Part shown: positions 35,749-44,983 of the stretch, piece after piece
How positions within the stretch are numbered: the first letter of the stretch is position 1
Layout of the letters: each line of letters starts with the position of its first letter
DNA from: Listeria costaricensis
Lineage (GTDB): Bacteria; Bacillota; Bacilli; Lactobacillales; Listeriaceae
Assembly: GCF_900183385.1 (NCBI RefSeq)
Contig: NZ_FXUT01000005.1
Location: 1-64,000, forward strand
DNA length: 64,000 nucleotides
Reading direction: 5' to 3'
The notes under the pieces: model-generated
Told to the model about the DNA's origin: nothing
Seen by the model: only the letters and a program-made list of their open reading frames with translations
Databases searched by the model: none
Translations under genes and position numbers: made by a program

Positions 35749-37927
35749 TTTTGCCTCTTATAGGTTTATTTTTATTTAATTGCGGTTTTTGATCGAGTTG
35801 ATTTTTCTGTACTCTTCTTTCTGCAGTAGTTGGCTTATTGGTAGTGCGTGTTTGAGGTTGATTTGAACTTGGTGATTTTTGTACACTTGATGCCCTTTGC
35901 GTTGATTTTGGCGCTTCTTTACGTGATGGAGCGCTAGATGATTCACTCATTTTTGATCGAGCTTTTGCTGCAGCTTGTTTTGCATTTCGGTTCACAACTG
36001 AACTCGAATTTTGTTGTGAAGTCTTTTTCGACTGCAGACGCTTCTGACCATTATCTTTTGCTTTTTCTAGTTGTTCTTGCGACACAGAACGTTTGCGACG
36101 AGGTGATTGTTCGTCCTCTTCGCGATTTAAGAATGAGTTACTGTTATTTGTTGAGGATTGTCCAGCATTCAAACGTGAAGACTCAGCCATGCGTTTTAGC
36201 CGACCTGGTACACGTTTGCCTGCACCATTCAGATTACGTTCAGGAATTCCTTTTTTACGACGCGGATTTTGACTTTTATCCGCGTTTGGATCCTTACCAA
36301 GGTCTTTATTTCCTTTTTCATTAGGATTATCTGGCTTGTTGGGGTCTTTGTCCGATTTTTTTCCATTTGTTTTTTTCTTGCCAAACATGCCTTTCACACC
36401 ATCCCACGCCTTCCTCTTCAAAAAGCGTTTCGATGGATCAACAAACGGACGTTTAATATGTCTGTTATATCGTCTAGATGCAAAGCGTTTTGCCGGATCA
36501 GTAATGTTACTTTTAATATCTCCCATGGCGCCACCAGTAGAGCTTACTTTTCCAGCAGTCATGAAGCGTAATAACTTATCACGTTTTTTATACATTAAGA
36601 AAAACACAACGATCAAGGCTATTGCGTATAAAAAATAGCTTCCTTTACCCGTTATTGGTATTAGGGTAGCTATTAGGAAACTTGTCATATAAACAAATAA
36701 TACTACAAGAGATAGAAAAGTCTTCATAATAAATAGGCTAAACATTTGTCCAAAAGCCGAAAACGCCGAGTTTGAAAACATCGGCAGCAACGAAATAATC
36801 AGCATTAATGGCAGTATATATGCTACTGCAATAATCATGATTTGGAGAAAGAAATTCAAAAATGCAATACCCAAGAAAATGATTCCTAGCGATACGCACA
36901 CCGCAATAGAAGTTAGAGCAATGATGATTTTATCGTTTACGTAGACATCTTCCATAAATGCATTTTCATTTTTCCCAATCTCGTATTTTTTTACGTACGT
37001 TTCTTTTGCATCCTTCCCAGCGTGTGTAAGTTTAAATGATAGAAGCGTATCAGTCCGGCTCATATCGTTTAAACCTTCTTTTTTGTTGATTTTTGATTTA
37101 TCTGTTGTTCCATAATTCATCAAGTAATAAGGCGTTTCGATGGCAAGGTTGAAGTACAGATTTCTCATGATTGCCACTGTTCCTGCGTTTGAATCTGTAA
37201 TTTGACCCGCATCTGAAAATGCGTTATCTGTCGAATCATCATTACAAATATCAATCACTTTCGTTCCTGCTGACATGATAACGCCTTGCAGTTCATTCGA
37301 GACGTTATTAAGAGTTTTTAGGTAAAAAGAAGTGTTTGAAAAATATAATGTCGCGATACACAGGACAAAGATCATTTTTAAAATTTTACTCGTTCCGGCT
37401 CGTGCATTGCGTTTGGCGATGATGTCATAAGCTGCAATGCCAAGGCAGATAATACAGAGCAAGACTGCAAACTCATTACCTAGCGTGTCGTAAAGGGCTT
37501 TGCTGATGGTCTCGATGTCATCAGCGAACGTATCAATGACTTCTAATGTGAAGAAGGTTTCCATGCCCTCGTCAACAACTTGTACAACTAATTTGTTAAT
37601 GCCAAATGACATATTGGCAATTGAGAGTTCGGTTTCTTCTATGAAGTTTAACTCTTCTGCTACGGGATCGTACTTATCAATATCCCATTCTTTTATCTTG
37701 AGAGGAACCCCACCTGATTTGACCGTTTTCTTCTTTTCCATCTGCCCTTCAACATCTTTCGTCTGTTGCGACTGGTCGGAGGTTTGGGCTTCGTTTTCCG
37801 ATTGCGATTCTTTTCCATCGTAATCGACTGGAACATCTGCATAGGCAGTTGGAACACAAAACAGCGTGAAGATCAAAACTGTTAAAATCGTTAATAAAAT
37901 CGTTTTTGTTTTTTTCATATTCCTCAC
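35735..37927 (-). CDS. VirB6-like conjugation channel protein (ConG/TcpH)
   Basis: A 730-aa polytopic membrane protein. It has a signal peptide (1-30), about seven hydrophobic segments between residues 140 and 450, and a 270-residue basic, Ser/Gln/Lys-rich tail that looks disordered and cytoplasmic. Tn916 Orf15 and ICEBs1 ConG share this architecture. It lies 3 bp after the VirB4-like gene. Confidence 0.88.
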   Translation of the reverse strand: MRNMKKTKTILLTILTVLIFTLFCVPTAYADVPVDYDGKESQSENEAQTSDQSQQTKDVEGQMEKKKTVKSGGVPLKIKEWDIDKYDPVAEELNFIEETELSIANMSFGINKLVVQVVDEGMETFFTLEVIDTFADDIETISKALYDTLGNEFAVLLCIICLGIAAYDIIAKRNARAGTSKILKMIFVLCIATLYFSNTSFYLKTLNNVSNELQGVIMSAGTKVIDICNDDSTDNAFSDAGQITDSNAGTVAIMRNLYFNLAIETPYYLMNYGTTDKSKINKKEGLNDMSRTDTLLSFKLTHAGKDAKETYVKKYEIGKNENAFMEDVYVNDKIIIALTSIAVCVSLGIIFLGIAFLNFFLQIMIIAVAYILPLMLIISLLPMFSNSAFSAFGQMFSLFIMKTFLSLVVLFVYMTSFLIATLIPITGKGSYFLYAIALIVVFFLMYKKRDKLLRFMTAGKVSSTGGAMGDIKSNITDPAKRFASRRYNRHIKRPFVDPSKRFLKRKAWDGVKGMFGKKKTNGKKSDKDPNKPDNPNEKGNKDLGKDPNADKSQNPRRKKGIPERNLNGAGKRVPGRLKRMAESSRLNAGQSSTNNSNSFLNREEDEQSPRRKRSVSQEQLEKAKDNGQKRLQSKKTSQQNSSSVVNRNAKQAAAKARSKMSESSSAPSRKEAPKSTQRASSVQKSPSSNQPQTRTTNKPTTAERRVQKNQLDQKPQLNKNKPIRGKNERI

Positions 37928-37930
37928 TTC

Positions 37931-40426
37931 CTATGCAAATTTTTCTTCTGCTAGTGCAACAGAAGATTTTTCAATTGTTTTGAGCGCTTCCGTCCATTCG
38001 TCAAATAAGCAGTCAACTGTCAGTTTGCCGACATTGCCGTAGAAATCTTTGTACAAACATTGTCCTTGCAGAAAGTCATCAAACATTTCTAAGTTCGCTT
38101 CTGTAATATCCATCTTCATCATTTCCAGTATCCCGTCGCGATTTTGCGGTTCGTCGAAAGCAAAATGAGAACCGAAATTTCCTTCTTCTCCGTCATCTTG
38201 CGCATCACGGACGCCTTGACTAATAAATACAAATGAATTATCGTACGAACGTCCCATCCGCAACATCGATTTTTTCTGTTTTTTCCCTTGCGAGCTAGCA
38301 GTGAGCGCCCATGCTTCATCGAAGAAAATTTTGGTTTTGACCGTTTTATCTCGACCAAAAAGTTCGCAGAACTTAGCTAACACGCACATCAACGCATTCG
38401 ATTTTCTTTGTGATTCTGTATAAGCACTGATGTCTGTATCAGCGTCTGCGGTATCAAGATTTTCAATTTCGATAATCGTGTTTCGATGATCAAGACTTAA
38501 TGTAGGACGTGATCCATCACTAAAAATCAGTTTAAGGATGCTGCTGTCGATTTTTTCGTTTAACAATTCACCCATCGTCCGTACATCTTCATCGCTGTGG
38601 TTTAACAATTTTTCAATAACATGTGCAGAACCAACTTCTTGCCCGCTTTCACGTTCTTCAATGGTTTGTGTTAAACATTGAAGGAAAAATTTTTCAATCT
38701 TATCTTTCCCGTCGAAAGTATAGATAGACTCAACTACTGAAATTAAAAGTTCTTTTGCTTCCATGCGTGGTAAAAATACTACTGGATCAAGAAGTCCCCA
38801 GTTTTCTTCAACGGACGCATCCAAAGTTACAAACTTACACGTTTCTACCAAATCCGTGAACCACGGAATTTCTAAAGCAAGCTTTTTATTTTTAGTCACT
38901 GTATCAAACCACTTACGCATTTCTTTCTTAGGATCAATGTACAAATTTTTGATTTGCATCATCATTGAATATAAGAAAATCATTTTAGCAAGGAACGATT
39001 TACCACCCCCGGTATCGCCAGTGACCAATTCATGTGGTGATCGAGACTTTGAGCCAGCGATCTGTTGGTTTGCCAATAATGGATGATAGAGAACCGGCAT
39101 TCGACTTGCTTTTACTGCATCTTCACGAGACAAATGTTCGCCAAAGCGGTCTACCATACCAATGTACCAGCCAACATTTGTACCGAGTTCTTGTCCCATT
39201 CCAAAACATAGTTCCGCCAATCCGCACTGTAACGTTTTCTGAATCCAATCTTTGTCTAAGTACTCCATCTTTTCGCCATGGAGCATTTTGTAAAACAAAT
39301 ACAATTGATCAGCCCGAGGAATGCGCGCAGTCGTTTCTTCTGCTTTCAAGAAACGCCGGACTAGCAAAGCTCGTTCATGCGCTTCGTCTTTTGTACGACC
39401 AGTTACGATCGCGACAGCTAGCCAGTTAAAAATGAATTTTTCTTCTTTTTTTAATTTTTCCTGCAGATCTTTTACCATGATTGCAGATATTTCAGCATCA
39501 TCTTCAATCATGTCACCAGCACGATATTGGGCGTTAATGTCATCTTTAATGGCTTGTTTTTTGAATGACATACTTGCTTTCGTCGTGGCCTTTTTCTCTC
39601 GCTGCGCTTTGACCGTCACTTCAACAGGAAAAGGTAACATCTGCAGGTTATAAAACAGGTCTGCATCTGCCATGTTTTCTAAGAATTCATCTAGAACAGT
39701 GAACGCAATATAGCCATCGCCTGCTTCTGCTTCCATTTTCAGCGCTTTCGATTCACGCGGATCGATAATCGTACTGTTAATGGAAGAAACTTTTCGATTG
39801 AAGATTTCTTCTTCAATGTCATGCGGTACACCGCGCAAGAATTGGCGTTTATTTAAATAGAACGTTTCTTCCGCAGATGTCGGTCTGCCACCAGCTGTCA
39901 AAACAATATTTTCCAGCACACTAATTTCCGATTTACAGCGATCGAAATACGAATCATACAAGGTATTCTCGTACCCCAATGAATCAATCACCACATCTGT
40001 AAATGCAGAAAAGGCGCTTTTGATATTGTCTTTTAAACTGTTTTCCATTGTGAAAAGTTCTTTGCGAAGCTTCACAATTAGTACGTATTTATACCTGCTA
40101 ATTTCGCCTAATCGGAAATTCAGCATATTTACTGTTTCTTCTGCATAATATTGTGGCGTCTCACCAATATCATCTGCAAATTCAACAGATAGCTCCTTGA
40201 AGCGTTCTTTCAGCTGGAAATCGCGTGGATACATAACAAATTGAAGGTCTTCATAATCTGTTAGCTCTTCCAAGCGCTTCAGCCAATCTCGTTTGTAGCG
40301 ATTTTTCTTTTTACTATTTTGCATCGAAATTGACGTTGCGGGTATATCATAAAACGCGAACACGTCGTCCGTTTTCGTTAACAGTAAGTTGTCCTTTAAT
40401 GCTTTGATGGGCGTCTTTAGACGCAT
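37931..40426 (-). CDS. VirB4-like conjugation ATPase (ConE/TcpF)
   Basis: An 831-aa cytoplasmic ATPase powering the mating channel. Walker A is GDTGGGKSFLAKM near residue 470 and Walker B is KIFFDEAWAL near 690. The start MRLKTPIKALKDNLLLT is that of the Tn916 Orf16/ICEBs1 ConE family. Its first 80 bp overlap the TcpE-like gene, as in Tn916. Confidence 0.94.
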   Translation of the reverse strand: MRLKTPIKALKDNLLLTKTDDVFAFYDIPATSISMQNSKKKNRYKRDWLKRLEELTDYEDLQFVMYPRDFQLKERFKELSVEFADDIGETPQYYAEETVNMLNFRLGEISRYKYVLIVKLRKELFTMENSLKDNIKSAFSAFTDVVIDSLGYENTLYDSYFDRCKSEISVLENIVLTAGGRPTSAEETFYLNKRQFLRGVPHDIEEEIFNRKVSSINSTIIDPRESKALKMEAEAGDGYIAFTVLDEFLENMADADLFYNLQMLPFPVEVTVKAQREKKATTKASMSFKKQAIKDDINAQYRAGDMIEDDAEISAIMVKDLQEKLKKEEKFIFNWLAVAIVTGRTKDEAHERALLVRRFLKAEETTARIPRADQLYLFYKMLHGEKMEYLDKDWIQKTLQCGLAELCFGMGQELGTNVGWYIGMVDRFGEHLSREDAVKASRMPVLYHPLLANQQIAGSKSRSPHELVTGDTGGGKSFLAKMIFLYSMMMQIKNLYIDPKKEMRKWFDTVTKNKKLALEIPWFTDLVETCKFVTLDASVEENWGLLDPVVFLPRMEAKELLISVVESIYTFDGKDKIEKFFLQCLTQTIEERESGQEVGSAHVIEKLLNHSDEDVRTMGELLNEKIDSSILKLIFSDGSRPTLSLDHRNTIIEIENLDTADADTDISAYTESQRKSNALMCVLAKFCELFGRDKTVKTKIFFDEAWALTASSQGKKQKKSMLRMGRSYDNSFVFISQGVRDAQDDGEEGNFGSHFAFDEPQNRDGILEMMKMDITEANLEMFDDFLQGQCLYKDFYGNVGKLTVDCLFDEWTEALKTIEKSSVALAEEKFA

Positions 40427-40850
40427 TTTTCGTCACAACCTTTCTAGGCGCCGAGAAAGAAACTTTCTCTCTCGGCTTTTGAATTTTTCTATCTTGATAA
40501 ATTACGTATCTCTTATACTTGTGTTGGTAAAAAAATACAGCCATCCGCCATAGATAGCTGTACAACTTTTTGCCTTCTGGCTTTATTTTTTGCAATAAAA
40601 AAGCACCTGCAATTGGAATCGCAAGATACAATACAATGAGCACGGATAGGCTTGTGATATTGAATCCTGTAAAACAAGAGATAATAATTGTGATCAAGAT
40701 TTCTAACACAAGTACCACAACCGCATGAATTAAGAAACTTTGAGGTATTGCAAAAGCAAGGGGTGTTCCTTCTTTAATTTCACGGATATATTTTTCGCTG
40801 TTATAAAGTTTCCTGTAATTGAGGACAATTCTTTCGTTTTCTTCCATCAC
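40347..40850 (-). CDS. TcpE-family conjugal transfer membrane protein
   Basis: A 167-aa protein with two central hydrophobic segments (residues 43-63 and 68-86) and a basic C-terminal half. It fits the TcpE family (Tn916 Orf17, ICEBs1 ConD) by size and position. It overlaps both neighbours: 4 bp with the TcpD-like gene and 80 bp with the VirB4-like gene. Confidence 0.85.
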   Translation of the reverse strand: MMEENERIVLNYRKLYNSEKYIREIKEGTPLAFAIPQSFLIHAVVVLVLEILITIIISCFTGFNITSLSVLIVLYLAIPIAGAFLLQKIKPEGKKLYSYLWRMAVFFYQHKYKRYVIYQDRKIQKPREKVSFSAPRKVVTKNASKDAHQSIKGQLTVNENGRRVRVL

Positions 40851-41101
40851 TTGAACAACCCCATGAAGGCTTCAATCCATCCCATCCAAACGCTTGGGTA
40901 TTTGATCGCCCATGTGATAATGCCGCCAATCAAAAAAATCATGACAACTTTTTTGACTTTAAGCGTCGCAAATTCTTTAATACAAAAACTCGCCGTGATG
41001 ACCCATGCAATAGCAATTACTGCATCAATCACCCATTTTTCTGCAGAATCCCAATTTGGGAGACTTGCGGCCAGTACAAACAATTCATTCATTATTTTCA
41101 C
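40847..41101 (-). CDS. TcpD-like small membrane protein (ConC)
   Basis: An 84-aa protein with two hydrophobic helices (residues 22-42 and 50-70) and little else. Position between TcpC- and TcpE-type genes and length identify it as the TcpD/ConC equivalent. Confidence 0.78.
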   Translation of the reverse strand: MKIMNELFVLAASLPNWDSAEKWVIDAVIAIAWVITASFCIKEFATLKVKKVVMIFLIGGIITWAIKYPSVWMGWIEAFMGLFK

Positions 41102-41121
41102 CTCATTTATTTTTATTCTAA

Positions 41122-42063
41122 TTATTTGTGTTCGAGCTTTTCGACAAAGTAGTGATTATTAGAATCTGTAATTGTTAGTTCAAAGTTTTCAGTCGTTGTA
41201 ATATTCGTCGTTGGATCAACAAATTCTACTTCGACAGCAGCCAAACAATCAGATTTTTGTTTGTATAAATCACATTCAACAATTTTTGAGTATGATAGCA
41301 AGCCATTCAAGCTTTCAGGCTCAGCCATCATGTACGCCATGTCTTCTGTTTTAGAAGAAGCGTACTTTTGAAAGAATTCAGTTACGAATGCTTCCATTTC
41401 TTTTTCATCAGACTTATCATAAGCATCTAGTTCAATCGTTCTATTTTCGCCTTTAATAGAAGCTTGAGAACTTGCGACTGCAGTTAGATAAGGAAGACTT
41501 GCAACTGCATATTTACCGTCTTTTTCAGCTAGTTCAATATGCAAATCCGCATCCTGTTTTTTTGTAACAGGAATTTCTTTTCCGTTTTGTTGCGTTTTTC
41601 CTGCAGACGTAAAATTAACGCGATAAACGACGTTGTAATTGCCTGCTTTGTTTTTCGTTGCACTTACTAACGCCTTGCTGTTGAGTGTCTGATCACCAGT
41701 AGCTGACGTATCAAACGCATTTGAATCTACGTTGTCAGCTAAAAAGGCTTGAAGCAATTCAAGCCTCCCATCTTGTTTTTCTCGATCTTGTGAGACGTTC
41801 ATGTATTCATTTATAAACGGATCAGTGTAGTTTTTGATTGACGCGACATTAATCACATCTTGTTTCACTTCTTGTTTCTGCTGCGTTGTTTCTGTTGCAT
41901 TATTTGACATTGAAACGAATAGTGACATAAAAGAAGCCATGAGTGTTAGACATAAAATTGAATAAGTGATAAACACCGTTCGTTTTCTAGTATCTTTCTC
42001 ATAGCGCAACTTAGTTTTTTCAACCTTTTTCGCATTTTTAATTTTATCCTTGATACTTACCAT
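41122..42063 (-). CDS. TcpC/ConB-family conjugation channel protein
   Basis: A 313-aa protein with one membrane helix at about 29-50 and a large extracellular part made of two NTF2-like domains. The second domain contains SYSKIVECDLYKQKSDCLAAVEVEF. This is the VirB8-like TcpC (Tn916 Orf13, ICEBs1 ConB). It is essential for channel assembly in relatives. Confidence 0.88.
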   Translation of the reverse strand: MVSIKDKIKNAKKVEKTKLRYEKDTRKRTVFITYSILCLTLMASFMSLFVSMSNNATETTQQKQEVKQDVINVASIKNYTDPFINEYMNVSQDREKQDGRLELLQAFLADNVDSNAFDTSATGDQTLNSKALVSATKNKAGNYNVVYRVNFTSAGKTQQNGKEIPVTKKQDADLHIELAEKDGKYAVASLPYLTAVASSQASIKGENRTIELDAYDKSDEKEMEAFVTEFFQKYASSKTEDMAYMMAEPESLNGLLSYSKIVECDLYKQKSDCLAAVEVEFVDPTTNITTTENFELTITDSNNHYFVEKLEHK

Positions 42064-42089
42064 CTTTTTCTCCTTTCTACCTTATTAAA

Positions 42090-42320
42090 TTAATGTTCAG
42101 TAAATAGAATTTCTATAACCAAAACGTCCCCTGCGGTTTCTGGTAAAACTCTAAAACCAACTTCTAAGCCAAACGTAAAACTGTTTGTTATTTTATAGGG
42201 CTCTCCGATCACTAAGTCTAATGAAGCAGCCCAAAATAATATTGTTTCTTCCTCGATTGCCCATTCATCTAAAACTGATTGAAAATCAGCTTTATTGACA
42301 ATCCTTAATTGTTTATACAT
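42090..42320 (-). CDS. Small acidic paralogue 1 (unknown)
   Basis: A 76-aa acidic protein (about 13 Asp/Glu against 5 Lys/Arg). It shares MYKxLxxVNKxxF, an xGxxYK motif and a C-terminal VLPETxxDVLVxxxL with the next gene upstream. No family was recognised. It sits between the ArdA array and tcpC. Confidence 0.65.
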   Translation of the reverse strand: MYKQLRIVNKADFQSVLDEWAIEEETILFWAASLDLVIGEPYKITNSFTFGLEVGFRVLPETAGDVLVIEILFTEH

Positions 42321-42349
42321 TATTATAGTTCCTCACTTCCAGCATTTTT

Positions 42350-42592
42350 TTAATCTGGTGTAATCGTAGCAAGCAGCGTTTTAACAACGAGAACGTCCGA
42401 CGTGGTTTCTGGTAAAACTTCAAAATCTGCTGCTACAGTATATCTGTCGCCAGCAGCGTCTGTCCAACCTACATATTTAAAGCGATCGCCTACATCTACA
42501 TCTAAGGATTCTGCCCATGCTAGAATATCTTCTTCTTCTTTGCCCCCTAGCCAAAATTCATCTTTATTTACGACCTTCAATCGCTTGTACAT
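42350..42592 (-). CDS. Small acidic paralogue 2 (unknown)
   Basis: An 80-aa acidic protein (about 17 Asp/Glu against 9 Lys/Arg). It has MYKRLKVVNKDEF, VGDRFKYVG and VLPETTSDVLVVKTL, shared with paralogue 1. I chose the ATG at 42592 because it aligns with the paralogue; a GTG three codons earlier is possible. Confidence 0.65.
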   Translation of the reverse strand: MYKRLKVVNKDEFWLGGKEEEDILAWAESLDVDVGDRFKYVGWTDAAGDRYTVAADFEVLPETTSDVLVVKTLLATITPD

Positions 42593-42620
42593 TATTAACA
42601 CTTCACTTTCTGTTTATTAT

Positions 42621-42833
42621 TTACCATGCTTCGCCAAGGCCGATGTATCGAACCACAATTACTTCAGGCGTTTTTTCAGCGACTTCATAAAGTACTTCTT
42701 GAAAGCAAGGGGATCCCCCTGTAATCACAGCAAAGCGTTCACCAACTTCTTTTTCACGAGCTATTTCAAAGTCGCGTTCTTCCCTCGGATCTACTTCATA
42801 CGCTCTTTCATCATCAATAATTTGTATTCGCAT
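42621..42833 (-). CDS. Small acidic paralogue 3 (unknown)
   Basis: A 70-aa, strongly acidic protein (about 17 Asp/Glu against 9 Lys/Arg). VGERFAVITGG and the ending EKTPEVIVVRYIG line up with VGDRF and PETTSDVLVVKTL of paralogue 2, so it is a more distant third member. It lies 20 bp downstream of the full-length ArdA gene. Confidence 0.62.
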   Translation of the reverse strand: MRIQIIDDERAYEVDPREERDFEIAREKEVGERFAVITGGSPCFQEVLYEVAEKTPEVIVVRYIGLGEAW

Positions 42834-42853
42834 TTTAATTCCTCTTTTCTTTT

Positions 42854-43363
42854 TTAATAAGGAACTTCAACATAGAAGCCTTGTTTCACCTTGTGATAAT
42901 TACCTTCAATAAGCATATCCCTGCCTAATGCTTCATAATCGAAATAGGTAGATAATGTGGAATCTACATCACTTAATAATCCGGTAGAATCAATGTATTC
43001 ATACGCTAAATCTTCACCTGTCGTGCAACTTTCGTGAATAATCACATCATCAATTTTTTCCAACGCTTCTTCAATATTGCTGAAAAAGGCGTTATCCATC
43101 AGCTCTCCAATAAAGTCAATCGCTGGATGGTTGCTGTTTTCTTCATAAAGTTCTGCAATATTATTTAATCGCTCTAGCGATTCAAATTGGTCAATTCGAA
43201 AAGGCGCTTCATAATCATGAATGGCATATTCTTCATACTGCGAATTCAAACCAATTTTTTCAGCAACTTCTTCAAAAGTCGCTGGCAAAGTAAACCAAGC
43301 GCCTTGCGATTCACCTTCATTATATTTGCCTAAGTTTGCTATCCATACTTTAATTTCTTGCAT
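42854..43363 (-). CDS. ardA: Antirestriction protein ArdA (full length)
   Basis: A 169-aa DNA-mimic inhibitor of type I restriction enzymes. The opening IKVWIANLGKYNEGESQGAWFTLPAT and the motif EYAIHDYEAPF are diagnostic of ArdA (Tn916 Orf18). The three-domain length is complete. The protein is acidic, as a DNA mimic should be. The ATG at 43363 follows GTGAGGTG; a GTG three codons earlier is less likely. Confidence 0.93.
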   Translation of the reverse strand: MQEIKVWIANLGKYNEGESQGAWFTLPATFEEVAEKIGLNSQYEEYAIHDYEAPFRIDQFESLERLNNIAELYEENSNHPAIDFIGELMDNAFFSNIEEALEKIDDVIIHESCTTGEDLAYEYIDSTGLLSDVDSTLSTYFDYEALGRDMLIEGNYHKVKQGFYVEVPY

Positions 43364-43381
43364 TATTTCCACCTCACTTTT

Positions 43382-43717
43382 TTATTGCATGAGTCCGATT
43401 TTATCGATCTCATATAAAACTTGAATTAAGTCTTCATAAAAACCACGATCTATCAATTCGTCCAAGCAAGAAAAATAACTTGCGTAAGCTTGTTTTTCAA
43501 TTGCTAAGTTGGCTATTCTATTCAATTCTTCCATTGAATAGCCTGAAAGGCTGAACGGCGCTTCGTAATCCCAAACTTCATAGGTGCATTTTTTCGTTGT
43601 TCCAAAAGCTTCTGCTAAAACATCATCGCTGGCTGGAAGATCAACCCATGCAAACATTGTGTCCCCATCGTCATCTCCAACTGTTAAATTACTTATATAC
43701 ACACTTAGCTGTGCCAT
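43382..43717 (-). CDS. Truncated ArdA-like protein 2
   Basis: A 111-aa protein aligning with the first two thirds of ArdA: LSVYISNLTVGDDDGDTMFAWVDLPA and YEVWDYEAPFSLSGYSMEELNRIANL. The C-terminal domain, used for dimerisation in ArdA, is missing. I chose the ATG at 43717 after GGGGGTG. It is second in a tandem of three ArdA-type genes. Confidence 0.82.
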   Translation of the reverse strand: MAQLSVYISNLTVGDDDGDTMFAWVDLPASDDVLAEAFGTTKKCTYEVWDYEAPFSLSGYSMEELNRIANLAIEKQAYASYFSCLDELIDRGFYEDLIQVLYEIDKIGLMQ

Positions 43718-43738
43718 CTCACACCCCCAACTCTTCAT

Positions 43739-44080
43739 TTACACTTGATCAACGCCTAAAAAATTTTCCATTTTTTCAATTTCAGTCAGCGCATGAATTA
43801 AGTCTTCATAAAAACCTTGAGCTATCGCCTCATCCAAGTATATAAAATAGCCCCAATAAGCCTCTTTTTCTCTAGCTAAAGAGGCAATAACATTCATATC
43901 TTCTAACGAATAACCCAAAATGTTAAAAGGTGCATTATCGTAAGCCAATACCACATATTCACATTTTTTAGTTGTGTTAAATATTTCCGCTATTCTTTCT
44001 TCCGTGGCTGGTAACTCTACCCATTCATATGAATGTTCGTCAGCACGATCAAATGAATTATTCCGAAGAAGTATTTCCAA
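43739..44080 (-). CDS. Truncated ArdA-like protein 3
   Basis: A 113-aa protein like the neighbouring short ArdA copy: YEWVELPATEERIAEIFNTTKK, YDNAPFNILGYSLEDMNVIASLA and a shared ending FYEDLIHALTEIEKM. The C-terminal ArdA domain is missing. It starts at TTG after a strong GGAGGTG. Confidence 0.8.
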   Translation of the reverse strand: MEILLRNNSFDRADEHSYEWVELPATEERIAEIFNTTKKCEYVVLAYDNAPFNILGYSLEDMNVIASLAREKEAYWGYFIYLDEAIAQGFYEDLIHALTEIEKMENFLGVDQV

Positions 44081-44086
44081 TTTAGT

Positions 44087-44446
44087 TCACACCTCCAGTA
44101 ATTTCATATATTGCAAATGACGATAAACACGTTGCAAGACTTGCCTTGCTGGTTTATCCACACAGTAGACTTTCACCCGTGACATTTTTCCGTGAAATCT
44201 CGGTTCATAACTCGCTTTGTAAAAAGTGAATCTAAGGTCAGATGCACCTTTTACTCTTCTTCCTTCTACAATTAACATGGTCTGCTTACCTATGTCACGT
44301 GTATAGACCAGACGAGAAATACCGACGTTAAAGCCCGCTTCCTTAAAGAATTGGTCAAGACTTTTAAATTCACGTGTAGATGGTTTCAATTTTTTCCACC
44401 ACTTTTTCGTAGACCCTGTTAATTGCGTATTGCTGAATCTCTTCAT
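44087..44446 (-). CDS. Unknown basic ICE protein
   Basis: A 119-aa basic protein with no family recognised. It has a patch KKWWKKLKPSTREFKSLDQFF and a C-terminal helix ARQVLQRVYRHLQYMKLL. It ends 6 bp before the ArdA-like array and overlaps the preceding gene by 77 bp, so the exact start is uncertain. Confidence 0.5.
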   Translation of the reverse strand: MKRFSNTQLTGSTKKWWKKLKPSTREFKSLDQFFKEAGFNVGISRLVYTRDIGKQTMLIVEGRRVKGASDLRFTFYKASYEPRFHGKMSRVKVYCVDKPARQVLQRVYRHLQYMKLLEV

Positions 44447-44699
44447 CGATTTCTTCTGGTTTATTGTAGAAATAATTGTTCAAAAAATATTTTGCTTTTT
44501 CTTGCCACTCCGCCGCCTTTTTGTGAAGTTTTATCAACGCCTCACGTGCTAACATGATTATTGACAATCGTTCTTCAAAGAGAGAATTGTAAACAAATTC
44601 TTGCCATTTTTCCTCCAAAACTTTAAATTGACGCGCAAACGTATCTTCAAAAGCTAACCATGCGTATGCGGCCGTCATTTCTGCCTTTACATAATCCAA
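44370..44699 (-). CDS. Unknown helical ICE protein
   Basis: A 109-aa protein predicted to be wholly alpha-helical and rich in Glu/Lys/Tyr. It has no membrane segment and no recognised family. It lies between the small SH3-like protein and the ArdA array in the transfer operon. Confidence 0.52.
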   Translation of the reverse strand: MDYVKAEMTAAYAWLAFEDTFARQFKVLEEKWQEFVYNSLFEERLSIIMLAREALIKLHKKAAEWQEKAKYFLNNYFYNKPEEIDEEIQQYAINRVYEKVVEKIETIYT

Positions 44700-44730
44700 A
44701 ACTCACCACCTCCATTTTTAAGTTTGTTTT

Positions 44731-44925
44731 TTAAACTCGTCGTAAACTAGTTGAAGGAATGCCAATTAGTCCATATCCATAGCGCACCCAAACGACTTTA
44801 CCGCCTTCCATCAGATCCACAACTTCAAAAGTTGTACCAACAGCAACTTGTGCCGTTCCGCCTTCATCTAAAAACGGTAACTCAATCTCGGTTGTCGCTT
44901 CGACAACATCGCCAATTTTCAACAT
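44731..44925 (-). CDS. Small beta-barrel (SH3-like) ICE protein
   Basis: A 64-aa protein made of short beta strands (LKIGDVVEATTEIELPF, VGTTFEVVDLMEGGKVVWVRY), which suggests an SH3-like barrel. Start ATG at 44925 is 6 nt after a very strong AAAGGAGGTG. Function is unknown. It follows the relaxase gene by 58 bp. Confidence 0.6.
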   Translation of the reverse strand: MLKIGDVVEATTEIELPFLDEGGTAQVAVGTTFEVVDLMEGGKVVWVRYGYGLIGIPSTSLRRV

Positions 44926-44983
44926 ATTCATCACCTCCTTTCAGTTTTTCAGACATAAAAAAATAGGCGTTCTTTTTGAACAC

